From assembly GCA_020631735.1 (NCBI GenBank), contig CM036168.1:102196036-102260035 (forward strand): a stretch of 64,000 nt of DNA, written 5' to 3'. The notes under the pieces are model-generated. The model was not told the DNA's origin. It saw only the letters and a program-made list of their open reading frames with translations, and searched no databases. This DNA is from Saccharum officinarum. Taxonomy: Eukaryota; Streptophyta; Magnoliopsida; Poales; Poaceae. Both the position numbers and the translations under genes were made by a program. Of this stretch, positions 1-11,223 are shown piece after piece (position 1 is the stretch's first letter; the number at the start of each line of letters is the position of its first letter).

Positions 1-3000
1 AGTGCACAGGGCGGTACTGCCCCAGCCACACCACAGTGGCCCTCGCTGCTCAACCCCTGGACCGGCTCTATCCACATGTGGCCAGGGTCCACCGCCGGCG
101 GCGCCCGTGGCCCTCCACCACGCGCTGTCCAGCCTGCACCTCTACAGCAGGCTCTGGTGGCCGGCGTGCCACCGGCATACTTCGCTCCATCGCCGGCTTC
201 CGGGTCCCATTACCCACAGCCCCCTCAGGCACCCCTTGCTGGGGCGCCCTGGACGCCCGAGGGTCTCGCCAGCGCCTTCAGCACCGTCTCCCTCACCCCA
301 CCACCGAATTCCTCAGATTGGGTGATCGACTCGGGTGCCTCCTCCCACATCACCGCCAACCCTGGTATGGTCACCGCTACACCATTCTCTTCCTTTCCCT
401 CCTCCATTGTCGTAGGCAACAGTGCCACCCTTCCTGTAATTGGCACCGGCTATTCTGTCCTTCCTGGACCCTTTCGCCTCGACAATGTCCTTGTAGCTCC
501 CGACATTATCAGAAATCTCCTTTCGGTTCGAAAATTCACTACTGACAATTGTGTTTCTGTCGAGTTTGACCCTCTTGGTGTTTCTGTGAAGGATCTCCGT
601 ACCCGGAACACCCTCCTCAGATGTAACAGCACGGGACCTCTCTACACTCTTCAGCTCCCTTCATCCTCCAGTGGCTCCTGCGCCCTTGTCGCCACTCCTT
701 CACCGACTACCTGGCACAGGCGCCTTGGTCACCCCGGCAAGGCCACTCTTCAGTCCCTCACGCAGTCCTCCTCCATTGTGTGCAGCAAGCCTGAAGATGA
801 CTCACTCTGCCACGCCTGTCAGCTTGGGCGTCATATTCGTCTCCCTTTTTCTATTTCGCTATCTAGAGCAGCCAAGAATTTTGATTTAATCCATTGTGAC
901 CTGTGGACATCTCCTGTTGTTAGTGTCTCTGGTTTCAAATATTATTTAGTTATTCTTGATGATTGCTCTCATTTCCTCTGGACTTTTCCTCTTCGCGCTA
1001 AGTCCGATACATTCCCCACAATTTCTAATTTCTTCGCTCATGTGTCTACCCAATTCGGCTGCACCATTAAATCAGTCCAATGTGACAACGGTCGCGAGTT
1101 TGACAACTCCGCCTCTCGTGCTTTCTTTCTTGCTCATTACACCACTCTCCGCATGTCGTGCCCCTATACTTCCCAGCAAAACGGGAAAGCCGAGCGCATG
1201 ATCCGCACCGTCAATAACGTCACCCGCACCCTCCTCTTCCAAGCTTCCATGCCCCCCTCTTACTGGGTTGATGCTCTAGCCACTGTCACCTATCTCATCA
1301 ATCGCCTTCCCACCAAAACTCTAAACATGAGCACCCCTTTTTTCGCCCTCCATGGCACCCTCCCCTCCTATCATGATCTTCGTGCCTTCGGATGCACATG
1401 CTACCCCAACCTTTCTGCCACCACTCCTCACAAGCTTGCCCCCCGCTCCACCCTCTGTGCTTTCATTGGTTATTCACCGGATCACAAGGGCTATCGGTGT
1501 CTCGACCTCAACACCAACCGCGTCATCATTTCCCGCCACGTTGTCTTCGACGAAACAATGTTTCCTTTTTCCCTCAGCCGGCCATCCCCTCCTCAGCAGG
1601 AACTTGACTTTCTAACTGACAACGACACTATTGTAGTGTCTCCTCTTCCTGCAGGTACACCCGGCGCTGCTGTCCCCTCCCAGTCGGTGCCTCTGGCACC
1701 ATCTCTGGCACGCGCAGGCACGCCGGCGTCCAGGGCCCCGGTGCTGCCAGCGCCCTCCACCCTGGCACCACCGGTTGTGTCCAGGGGGTCCCCGGTGTCC
1801 TCTGAACAGGCGCCGGCTCCACCCATCGTCCACGTCTACAGCCGGCGTGCTCCCCCCCCCGGTGACTGCGCCTCAGAAGCCGCCTATTATTCATGTCTAC
1901 AGCAGGCGTGCTCCTGCTCCTGCCCCTCCACCCGAGCGCCCGGCAGGAGCCCCTCCTCGACGTTCCAGCATGGTCCCTTCTCCACCTCGCTATGTCAAGA
2001 GCGATCCTCCGGTTCCTACTGGTGTTGTTTCCATTCCGCCGGTTGCCAACTCCCACGGCATGGCGACCCGTGGAAAAACAGGCTACCGGCAGCCTCGCCT
2101 CGCCTTGCATATCGAGGCCTTGTCTCCCCTACCGCGGTCCTGTCGAGATGCCCTTGCTGATCCTCATTGGCGCCAGGCCATGGAACATGAATATGCGGCT
2201 CTTCAGGACAACCACACTTGGGACCTCGTCCCCCGCCCTGCCAAGGCCAATGTTGTTACTGGAAAATGGATTTTCAAACACAAGTTCCATGCCGATGGCT
2301 CATTGGAGAGATACAAGGCTCGTTGGGTACTTCGGGGATTCACTCAACGCCCCGGTGTTGATTATGATGAAACTTTCAGCCCGGTTGTCAAGCTAGCCAC
2401 TGTCCGGACAGTCATCACGGTGGCAGACTCTAGGGATTGGCCGATTCATCAACTTGATGTGAAAAACGCTTTCCTCCACGGGATTCTTTCAGAAACAGTA
2501 TACTGCTCTCAGCCTACTGGGTTCGCTGATCCTGCACTTCCAGATCATGTCTGTAAACTCAACAAATCCCTCTACGGCTTGAAGCAAGCCCCGCGGGCCT
2601 GGTACAGCCGCTTTGCCTCCTTTCTGATCTCTCTGGGATTCGTTGAAGCCAAGTCAGACACATCTCTCTTCATATTCAGCCGTGGCACAGAGACAGTCTA
2701 CTTGCTCTTATATGTGGATGACATTGTCCTTACGGCTTCATCTCAGCAACTCCTTCACCGTGTCATTGTTGCTCTGAAAAAGGAGTTCGCCATGAAAGAT
2801 CTTGGACCCCTGCATCACTTTCTTGGCATTGCAGTTCAGCGCCACAAGGATTATGTTCTCCTTTCACAACGTCAGTACATTCTGGACATACTTGCTCGCC
2901 ATGGCATGAGCGATTGCAAGCCTTGCTCCACTCCAGTTGACACTTGTGCAAAAGTACCAGTTGATGCCGGCCCGTCTGTTGCTGATCCCACTGCTTATCG

Positions 3001-3442
3001 CAGCCTTGTGGGTGCCCTCCAGTACCTCACCTTCACCAGGCCCGACATTGCCTATGCCGTCCAACAAGTGTGCCTTCATATGCATGATCCGCGGGAAACT
3101 CACCTTGTCGCTGCCAAGCGGATCCTTCGCTATCTTCAGGGCACCCTCAGCCATGGGCTGATCATTCCCCGAACAGCCCCAATACAGCTCCGTGTCTACA
3201 CCGACGCTGATTGGGCCGGCTGCCCAGACACCCGCCGCTCCACCTCCGGCTACGCCGTCTTCCTCGGGGGCAGCCTGGTCTCCTGGTCATCCAAGCGGCA
3301 GCCCACTGTCTCCCGGTCCAGCGCCGAGGCAGAATATCGGGCTGTTGCCAACGGCGTCGCTGAAGCCACTTGGCTGCGGCAACTGCTCCAGGAACTTCAC
3401 CATCCCCTAGACTCTGCATGCCTCATCTACTGCGACAAGTGA
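1..3442 (+). pseudogene. Ty1/copia gag-pol, truncated copy A
   Basis: Decayed copia polyprotein; the 5' end lies outside the window. In order: end of gag without a visible CCHC knuckle, aspartic protease core DSG near 330, GAG-pre-integrase HHCC-type region near 710-840, integrase core with HCDLW near 895 and CDNGREF near 1080, reverse transcriptase with YVDD near 2713, and RNase H with YTDADW near 3197. The frame changes by one base at a nine-C tract (1852-1860), so integrase and reverse transcriptase are in different frames. The reading frame stops just after the RNase H YCD motif, where LINE sequence begins; the rest of RNase H and the 3' LTR are absent. It is the same lineage as copy B at 5724-11223, which has the missing C-terminus. 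Cannot encode a full polyprotein. Confidence 0.93.
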
Positions 3443-3803
3443 TCTAAGCCTGCTAGGCTATTGTCTATCAGTTTGGACATGTTCAACGGAGGCCTCCTGA
3501 GGCGCCGGTGCGTAGTGGGGTTCTAAAGCGGGCCGATAATATAAAGAGCGGTAGAGGTCGACCTAAACTAACTTGGGACGAGTCCGTTAAGAGAGACCTT
3601 AAGGAGTGGAATATCTCTAAGGATTTAGCTATGGACAGGAGCGCTTGGAGACTGGCAATCAACGTGCCTGAACCGTGACCTCTTTCTGTCTTGTGCCATT
3701 TATGTCCCTTTATGTGTCTCCCTGTTTATCGTCTCTTTTTGGTTTCATCTCTAGCCTACCCCAACTTGCTTGGGACAAAAGACTATGTTGTTGTTGTTGT
3801 TGA
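3443..3803 (+). mobile_element. RTE-type LINE 3' end fragment
   Basis: 5'-truncated non-LTR retrotransposon. An open frame at 3469-3678 encodes the C-terminal tail of a plant LINE reverse transcriptase (motifs RGRPKLTWDESVKRD and DRSAWRLAI) and ends in TGA. A short 3' UTR follows with the conserved block CAACTTGCTTGGGAC and a (GTT)n tail at about 3785-3803. Trinucleotide tails rather than poly(A) are typical of the RTE clade. The fragment directly joins the broken RNase H of copia copy A, so insertion or a deletion junction at about 3437-3443 removed the copia 3' end. Confidence 0.85.
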
Positions 3804-3915
3804 TTGGATTGGCATATTTAATTTTTTGAGCACACCGCTATTTTCTTATGCATAAGTGAATTTGTTGGACTGATGATCCAATCTGATTGTCATTCATCAC
3901 TGTATAATTTGACAG

Positions 3916-4500
3916 ATCAAGTATTGCCAGGAGTTGTACAAGCAGAGGGATCCAAAACACAAGACCTTTGTGATGGCACATTGTTGGTCATTGCTCCAAA
4001 ACAATGAGAAGTGGGTGAAAAGGAACAATAACTGCCATCCACTTAAGAAGAAGTCAAGCACATGCTCTCTAGGCTCTGTCCAAGGAAATGAGGAAGACGA
4101 GGAGGAGACAGCAAGTCCGACTCTAACGTCTGCGATGCCCGCCAACAAGAGGCCTCCGGGGAGGAAGCAAGAGAAGGAGCGGGTGAAGAAGGGAGGAGAT
4201 CATGCTGTGTTTCAAACTGCAGTGCAAGAGATGATTACATCAAGGAAGAAGTTGGAGGCTGGGAAGAAGCAAGACAAGGAATCAAGATGGATGGAGATCA
4301 AGGCCTTGGAGGAGCGCAAAGTAAAGATTGAAGAGGATAAACTGGAAACAAAGAAGATGAAGCAGGAATGCAAGATAATGTTCATGGACATTAGTGGGTT
4401 TGATGAAACACAAAAGGCCTTTGTTAAAACAATGCGTGCTCAAATTCTAGTGTCTAGGATGGGAGTGAATGGGAGTGGGGGTGAAAATAGCAGTGCTTGA
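3916..4500 (+). pseudogene. NAM-associated C-terminal-domain-like protein, 5'-truncated
   Basis: Open frame of about 194 codons starting after a good splice acceptor (AG at 3914-3915) and ending in TGA. It begins IKYCQELYK, then HCWSLLQNNEKW, a basic KRPPGRKQEKERVKK stretch, a long charged coiled-coil segment (about residues 85-160) and MDISGFDETQKAFV. This order matches the region in grass proteins annotated with a NAM-associated C-terminal domain, often found near PIF/Harbinger elements. No upstream exon is recognisable: 3804-3915 looks like intron sequence and the RTE fragment lies before it. The function is unknown; DNA binding is plausible for the missing N-terminus only. Probably a truncated gene copy or a transposon ORF relic. 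Confidence 0.6.
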
Positions 4501-4896
4501 TGATCTATCTGCATGCATTTGGACCATATGTAGTGGATCATAAGTTATGTCTGAATTTGAATTTGAGGTGTATGTTCAAGTGAACACTGCTACTGCCTTA
4601 CAGTGTTTTTTTGCAAGTCGGTTGGTTAATGCACTGCTACTACCATACAGTCATTTGGTTAATACACTGCTACTGCCATACCTTTTGAGTTTCAGTTTGA
4701 AATTTGTTGATTTGAACTGTGATGAATTTGGGATGACACTATGATTTGAGCACTGGTACTGCCATAAAGTTTCAGTTTGAATTATTTGAAATGTGATGAA
4801 TTATTGGGATGACACTGTGATTTGAACTGTGATTTGAACACTGCTACTGCCATACAGTTTCAGTTTGAATTATTTGAACTGTGATGAATTATTGAG
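4501..4896 (+). repeat. Degenerate ~87-bp tandem repeats after the NAM-like ORF
   Basis: The motif ACTGCTACTGCCATA followed by CAGTTTGAATTATTTGAA recurs with starts near 4666, 4752 and 4840, plus weaker partial copies near 4580 and 4630. The units are diverged and AT-rich. From about 4920 to 5040 the sequence resembles a MITE end (GGAGATGCTC near 5023-5036). No gene seen. Confidence 0.6.
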
Positions 4897-5099
4897 AAAT
4901 AAAAAGAGAGCTTATTGGGATGAATTATTGGGGGACTGCTGAAGCACTCCTCCCCATAAACCTGAAATTGATTATGGGGGATCTCCAATATCATTTTATT
5001 GGAGGTGGAATATAGGGGAACTGCTGGAGATGCTCTAATGAAAGAGCTCCAAACCCAACTTAGAAGATTACATGATATCTTATTCAGATGTGCTTTCAA

Positions 5100-5723
5100 T
5101 AATGAAAGATCAAGCCAAGTGGACTTGGGGAAAAGGGCAGGTTTTCTGTGAAATATGTGTATAGACACCTGTGCAGATCTGAGTATGGTACGAGCTACAA
5201 AGCCATTTGGAAAGCCAAGATACCTCTCAAGATCAAAAATTTTATGTGGTTAGCTATGCAGGATGCCATCTTAACAAAAGATAACCGGTTATTGTGTCAT
5301 TGGCAAGGACACGAAGCTTGTGCCTTCGGCACTGAAAAAAAAAACATAAATCATCTCTTCTTTGGTTGTGCCTTGGCACATTTTGTTTGGAGCCTAAGTC
5401 ACCCATGTCTTGGGATTTTCTTGTAGGCCTGTCTGCCGAGCAGTAAACATTTTCATGTGGTTAGCCTTACGGCTGTATGTTGGGCACAGCGGTGAAGCTG
5501 GAGCAAACTAGAGGGGGGTGCACCTGTCTTGTAGATGCGTAGACATGAGCTGCAACCATGGTGAAAATTTGATCCTACTCACTGGTATTCCATTTTTTTT
5601 CTTGGGTGCATCCGCACCCACAGCAATGCATATAGCTTCGCCACTGGTTGGGCACTATGGAAAAAAGCAAGAAACAATGTATGCTTTAAAGGAAAAGGTG
5701 TCGATCACCTACTGAGATGGTTC
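5100..5723 (+). mobile_element. L1-type LINE relic, left part (zf-RVT region)
   Basis: Reads as the C-terminal zinc-binding region of a plant L1 reverse transcriptase (zf-RVT): FSVKYVYRHL, IWKAKIPLKIKNFMW, TKDNRLL and NINHLFFGC between 5148 and 5400. After a hAT MITE (5487-5646) the frame continues as WALWKKARNN from about 5652 up to the copia insertion at 5724, and again after it at 11224. The endonuclease and polymerase parts are absent, so this is a 5'-truncated copy. It contains inactivating changes and is not functional. Confidence 0.85.
5487..5646. mobile_element. hAT-type MITE in the LINE, 160 bp
   Basis: Short non-coding element with terminal inverted repeats CAGCGGTGAAGCT and AGCTTCGCCACTG (11 of 13 matching). 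It is flanked by a perfect 8-bp target duplication GTTGGGCA (5479-5486 and 5647-5654). TIRs starting CAG and an 8-bp TSD are typical of the hAT superfamily. Removing the element and one TSD restores the LINE reading frame, which confirms both boundaries. Confidence 0.88.
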
Positions 5724-5841
5724 TGTTGGATTGTGAGTATATTAGGCCCATGAGGCTAGGCCCATGAGGCCCATGTATGGCTACCTATATAGCTACCCTT
5801 CTAGGGTTAGCCCAAAAATATAGAAAACACAAATTCTAACA
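5724..5841 (+). repeat. 5' LTR of copia B
   Basis: 118-bp terminal repeat beginning TGTTGGATT and ending TTCTAACA, unusually short. It contains the duplicated phrase AGGCCCATGAGG and a possible TATA-like CTATATAG near 5785. Confidence 0.95.
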
Positions 5842-5856
5842 TGGTATCAAGCTAGG
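5842..5856 (+). promoter_or_regulatory. Primer binding site of copia B
   Basis: TGGTATCAAGCTAGG directly follows the 5' LTR. It resembles the complement of the 3' end of initiator methionine tRNA, the usual plant copia primer. Confidence 0.85.
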
Positions 5857-5937
5857 GTTTTCCTTTCCTCCCCACCCTCCCCTGCTCAGCCGCCGGCCGG
5901 TGGCCTCCTCCTGGCCCAGCCCCAGCCGCCGCCGGCC

Positions 5938-8900
5938 ATGGCCGGACGGCCTCCCTCCCGGCCTCCCTCCCCTTCTCCCTCTACCTACCAACACTTCCCC
6001 CCTCTTCCCTCTCCCTGGTCACACGTCGTCGCGCCCCAGATCAACGCCGCGGCTGCTCTCGCCACCGACGTGGACCCGGCGGGCGCGGGCGCGGGGGACC
6101 CTGCTGCTGCCGCCGCCGGTGCCGTGGGGGCCCCGGTGGACAGGCTGTTGGCGCCGACGACCCTTCCCTAGAGGCGGCGGGAGCCTCTGCTCCTACCCGT
6201 CCGGCTCCAGGCGGCTCTTGCCGCCCTCCTGGGCGCGGACGGCGCTGCTCCTTCCCGTGCGGCTCCAGGTGCTGGGGTGGCCCCTCTCCAGGCGGCTCTT
6301 GCCGCCCTCCTGGGCGCGGACGGCGCTGCTCCTTCCCGTGCGGCTCCAGGTGCCGAGGTGGCACCTCTCCAGGCCAACGCCTCCGACTCCGCCCTCGCCG
6401 CCGCGCTTGTCTCCGCCCGGGCAACGGCCGCAGCGGGGCAGGCCCGTGTCCGCGCGGCTGCCCTGGCCTGGGAGCGCGAGCGGAATGCAGCTGATGCTCT
6501 GGCTCGCCAGATCGCCGATGCAGAGCACCTCCTCACCCCTCACACCCACCACGACATCGGCGCCTCCACCAGCTCGACGGGCCACCGGGCCTCCGCCACC
6601 GTGGTCCTCTGGCACGATCCGGCTGATCCCCTCGTGGCCCAGCTTCACTACCAGGCCGGGGGCGTGCAGAACATTCGCCTCCTCGTTCCGGTGGTACTCG
6701 AGCCCGAGTCCCCCTCATACGCTCGGTGGCGGGACCTGGTCCTCCTCACCCTCCGCCGCTACGCCCTCGACGATCACGTCCTAGCCGATGCCGCTGTCAC
6801 GGCTCAGTCCCCCTTGTGGCTGCGCCTTGACAGCATCGTCCTCTCCTGGATCATCGGGACGATCTCCCTCGACCTCCACGACCTCGTCCGCAACACGCCT
6901 GACGCTCGCCAGGCCTGGCTGGCGCTCGAGGGCCAGTTTCTGGGCAATGCCGAGGCCCGGGCTCTGCGCCTCGACGCGAGCTTCCGCACCTTCGTCCAGG
7001 AGGACCTTGCCGTCGGCGAGTTCTGCCGGAAGATGAAGGCCATGGCCGACTCCCTCGGCGACCTAGGCTGGCCCGTGGAGGATCGCATCCTCGTCCTCAA
7101 CATCCTCCGCGGACTCAGTGACCGCTACGCCCACCTCTGGACTTGGATCACCTGCCAGCGCCCCTTCCCCACCTTCCTGCAGGTCCGTGACGACCTTGTC
7201 ATGGAGGAGCTTGCTCAGGGTGTCCAGCCAGGGCCTACCTCCGGGTCGGGATCCTCGACTTCCTCGGCGGCCCTTGCTGCTACACCGCCACGTCCGTTCG
7301 CTCCCCCGCGCCCGTCCGCTCCGCAGCCGTCGTCTCTCCTTGGTCCCCCTCCCTCCGGGCCGAGCGGAGGTGGGGGGGCCGTGGCGGCCGTCGTCGCCGT
7401 CGGGGGACCGTGGCGGGGGCAACCATGCGCCGACGGCACCGCAGGGCACACCATGGCCTTCCTTACAGAACCCGTGGTCCGGGCGCATCTCTATGTGGCC
7501 CTTCCACGCCCCCGGTGGCGAGCCTCGTCCGCCGGCGGCCATGTTCACTGGTGCTCCGCCCCCCGGCGTCCTCCCTACGTCACCGTGGGCTACACCCTCC
7601 GGCACCCTGCTCGGGGTTGCCAGTTGGGATCAGGCGGCCCTGGCTCGGTCGTTCAGCACGATGGGCCTGACACCTCCTGTCGGTCCTGAGTGGATCGCTG
7701 ATTCGGGAGCCACCTACCACACCACTCCTGACCCTGGTATACTTTCTTCTGTCCATTCTCCCTCTTCTTCTCTCCCTTCGTCCATTATGGTCGCAAATGG
7801 TTCATGTCTTCCTGTCACGTCTGTGGGTAGCGCCGGTGCTCATGACTCCTTTCATCTTCCTGATGTTATTGTTGCTCCTTCTATGATTCACAACCTTCTT
7901 TCTATTCGTCGTTTTACAGCTGACAATTCTTGTTCTATGGAATTTGACTCTTCTGGTCTGACTGTAAAGGATTTGGCTTCCCGGCGTCCTCTGCTCCGAT
8001 GTGACAGCACGGGGCCCCTTTACACTCTTCGCTTGCCGGCGGCTACTTCATCTTCTTCGTCGTCCGTTTTGTCAACTGCTTTCGCCGCCTCTACTTCCTC
8101 TACCACTTGGCACCGGCGCCTCGGCCATCCTGGACGTGATGCCCCGATACAGCTCAGTCGTAGCTCCGGTCTTCCATGTACTCGGGCTCCTGATGAGCAT
8201 TTGTGTCATGCGTGTCAATTGGGCCGACATGTTCGTCTTCCTTTTCATAGTTCTTCACATGCGGCCCGCATTTTTGATCTTGTACATTGCGACCTATGGA
8301 CCTCTCCTATTATCAGTATTTCTGGTTATAAGTACTATCTTGTGGTGGTCGATGATTTCTCTCATTACTCGTGGACCTTTCCCCTGCGTGCGAAGTCTGA
8401 TACTTTTTCCACGCTTCTTCATTTCTTCACTTTGGTGTCCACACAGTTCGGCCTCACCATCAAGGCCGTCCAGTGTGACAATAGTCGCGAGTTTGATAAC
8501 TCCACCTCTCGTGCTTTCTTCCTCTCTCACGGTGTTCAGTTGCGCATGTCTTGTCCATATACTTCCTCACAGAATGGCAAGGCCGAACGCATGATTCGCA
8601 CCACTAACGACACCGTGCGCACCCTTCTGTTTCAGGCGTCTCTCCCTACTCGCTTCTGGGCGGAGGGCCTGCACACCTCCACCTACCTCCTCAACCGTCT
8701 TCCTTCCGCTGCCTGTCCCGCTCCTACGCCACACCACGCTCTTTTCGGTACCCCTCCTCGATACGATCACCTTCGAGTCTTCGGGTGCGCGTGTTACCCA
8801 ACACTGCTGCCACTTCTTCCCATAAGCTGGACCCCGTTCGACTCTCTGTGTTTTCCTCGGGTACTCCCCGAATCACAAGGGGTACCGGTGTTTTGACCTT

Positions 8901-11015
8901 ACCTCACGACGGGTTCTCATCTCTCGCCATGTGGTGTTCGATGAAGCCGTCTTTCCCTTCTCCAGCACACCCACCACCACTCCTGCTCCTGATCCCTCCT
9001 CTTCTTTCCCCACTGACACGGTGGTCCAGCCACCTTTCCCGTTGTCTCCTGCAGGTACTGCTTCACCACATTCCTTGCCGGGCACCTGTCCCGGCTCCCC
9101 GGCCGGTCCGGGCACGTCGTCCTCTGGCGCGGCCCCGACCTCTCCGTTGGGCGCAGACCCGGGGACCTCGTCCCCCGCTACTGCCCCGGGGGGGCCGTGC
9201 CGGTCGCCGTCGCCTGGTGCTGCCCCGGCACCTCCTTCACGGTTCGCTGCACCGATACGGGTGTACCAGCGCAGGCCGCGGCCACCGCCACTTGCGGTCC
9301 CTTCTCCGCCGGGGACACCGACACCACCGCCGCAGTCCTCGCCGGCCCGTGACGCACCACCGGTCTACCACCCGCCGCTTCTTCACCGACACCCACGGCA
9401 TGTTCACTCGATGGTGACACGGCACGCGGCTGGCACACTGCCACCCCGGGCCCTTGCGGCGTCGACCGGCGACGCGTCGATCTCCCCAGTATCCTCTTCC
9501 GTCCGTGACGCCTTGTTGGATCCTCACTGGCGCCGCGCGATGGAAGAGGAGTACGCTGCGCTCCTCGCCAACCAGACGTGAGAGTTGGTGCCCCGGCCGC
9601 CGGGCTCCAACGTCGTCACCGGCAAGTGGATCTAGACCCATAAGCGCCGGGCTGATGGCACTCTCGAGCGCTACAAGGCTCGCTGGGTTCTCCGAGGCTT
9701 CACTCAGCGCCCTGGGGTCGACTATGATGAGACCTTCAGCCCGGTGGTCAAGCCGGCCACCGTCTGCACCGTGCTCTCGCTGGCGCTTGCTCGGTCATGG
9801 CCCGTCCATCAGCTGGACGTCAAGAATGCTTTTTTGCACGGCCTGCTCCCCGAGACAGTGTACTGCAGTCAACCGGCGGGGTTCGTTGATTCCTCCCGTC
9901 CTGACATGGTCTGCCGACTCAACAGGTCTCTCTACGGCCTCAAGCAGGCACCCCGGGCGTGGAACCATCGGTTTGCTGCTTTCCTGCTGACACTGGGGTT
10001 TGTGAAGGCCAAGTCTGATACATCTCTGTTTATCTATCACCATGGAGCTGACACTGCGTACCTACTGCTCTATGTTGATGACATTGTCCTCACAGCCTCC
10101 AGTGAGCCACTTCTCCGCCACATCATTGCCGCTCTTCACCAGGAGTTTGCTATGAAGGATCTGGGTGTGCTCCACCATTTCCTCGGGGTCACTGTTGAGC
10201 CTCATCCTGTCGGGTTACTTCTTCACCAGCGTCAGTACACTCGAGATATCCTGGAGCGGGCTAGGATGACTGACTGCAACCCGTGCTCCACTCCGGTTGA
10301 TACTCAGGGCAAGTTGTCAGCGGCCGAGGGCTCTCCAGTGTCAGATCCCACTGCATACCGGAGTCTTGCTGGTGCCCTTCAGTACCTCACCTTCACCCGG
10401 CCGGACATCACCTATGCAGTTCAGCAGATCTGCCTTCACATGCATGATCCCCGGGAGCCTCACCTCACTGCTCTCAAGCGTCTCCTCCGCTACCTCCGAG
10501 GCACGATCGACTACGGCCTACTCCTTCACCGGTCCTCCTCGGCCGAGCTCGTCGTCTACACTGACGCCGACTGGGCAGGGTGTCCGGACACCCGTCGCTC
10601 CACCTCCGGCTACGCTGTCTTCTTGGGCGGCAACCTGGTGTCTTGGTCGTCTAAGCGTCAGCCAGTGGTCTCCCGGTCCAGTGCCGAAGCAAAGTACCGC
10701 GCTGTTGCTAACGGCGTGGTTGAGGCCTCCTGGCTCCGGCAGCTCCTCGCCAAGCTTCACACTCCGCCCTCCCGGAGCACGCTCATCTACTGCGACAATG
10801 TCAGTGCGGGCTACCTCTCCACCAATCTCATCCAACACCAGAGGACGAAGCACGTGGAGATCGACCTACACTTTGTTCGGGATCGGGTCGCCCTCGGCGA
10901 GGTGCGGGTCCTTCATGTTCCGACCACCTCCCGGTTCGCGGACATCTTCACCAAAGGCCTCCCGTCCACGACCTTCACCGAGTTTCACTCCAGCCTCAAC
11001 ATCACCAGTGGCTAG
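5938..11015 (+). pseudogene. gag-pol of copia B, frameshifted
   Basis: Same lineage as copy A. Gag (about 5938-7300) has an Ala/Pro-rich N-terminus, a stop at 6169-6171 and an 81-bp in-frame tandem duplication, then a UBN2-type gag core. The frame changes between about 7250 and 7400. Next come protease DSG near 7697, the integrase HHCC region near 8110-8230, HCDLW near 8288, and CDNSREF near 8477, where copy A has Gly. Further frame changes lie near 8805 and 8860. The reverse transcriptase frame has stops at 9579-9581 and 9633-9635, then is open through YVDD near 10072 to RNase H, ending at 11015. RNase H reads AEAKY where copy A has AEAEY. Not translatable as one polyprotein. Confidence 0.92.
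6205..6370 (+). repeat. 81-bp in-frame tandem duplication in gag
   Basis: Two nearly identical 81-bp units beginning at GCGGCTCTTGCCGCC (6211 and 6292) add 27 codons of Ala/Leu/Pro-rich sequence to the gag N-terminal region. Confidence 0.9.
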
Positions 11016-11105
11016 TTACGTCTGTGGGGGGGGCTTGTGTGTGTTCTTTCTTCTTTCTTGTCCAGTCTGGAACTCCGCTGCGCCGGTAGTTCAGACTGCG
11101 GGGGG

Positions 11106-11223
11106 TGTTGGATTATGAGTATATTAGGCCCATGAGGCTAGGCCCATGAGGCCCATGTATGGCTACCTATATAGCTACCCTTCTAGGGTTAGCCCAAAAA
11201 TATAGAAAACACAAATTCTAACA
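11106..11223 (+). repeat. 3' LTR of copia B
   Basis: 118-bp copy of the 5' LTR with one difference (TGTTGGATTA versus TGTTGGATTG). It is preceded directly by a G-rich polypurine tract at about 11098-11105. Confidence 0.95.

Larger units (their letters stand above)
5724..11223 (+). mobile_element. Complete-length copia element B, 5.5 kb, short LTRs
   Basis: LTR retrotransposon bounded by two 118-bp LTRs (5724-5841, 11106-11223), each TG...CA, differing at a single G/A position. Flanks are GGTTC (5719-5723) and GGTTT (11224-11228), a 5-bp target duplication with one mismatch. A methionine-tRNA-type primer site follows the 5' LTR and a G-rich polypurine tract precedes the 3' LTR. It is inserted in an L1 LINE whose frame continues across the insertion. 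Near-identical LTRs suggest a fairly recent insertion, but the internal coding sequence is broken. Confidence 0.95.

Noticed and set aside
5900..6784. Open frame of 294 codons overlapping gag of copia B
   Set aside because: Alternative frame of GC-rich gag sequence. The UBN2-type gag core is in the frame used at 6277-7300.
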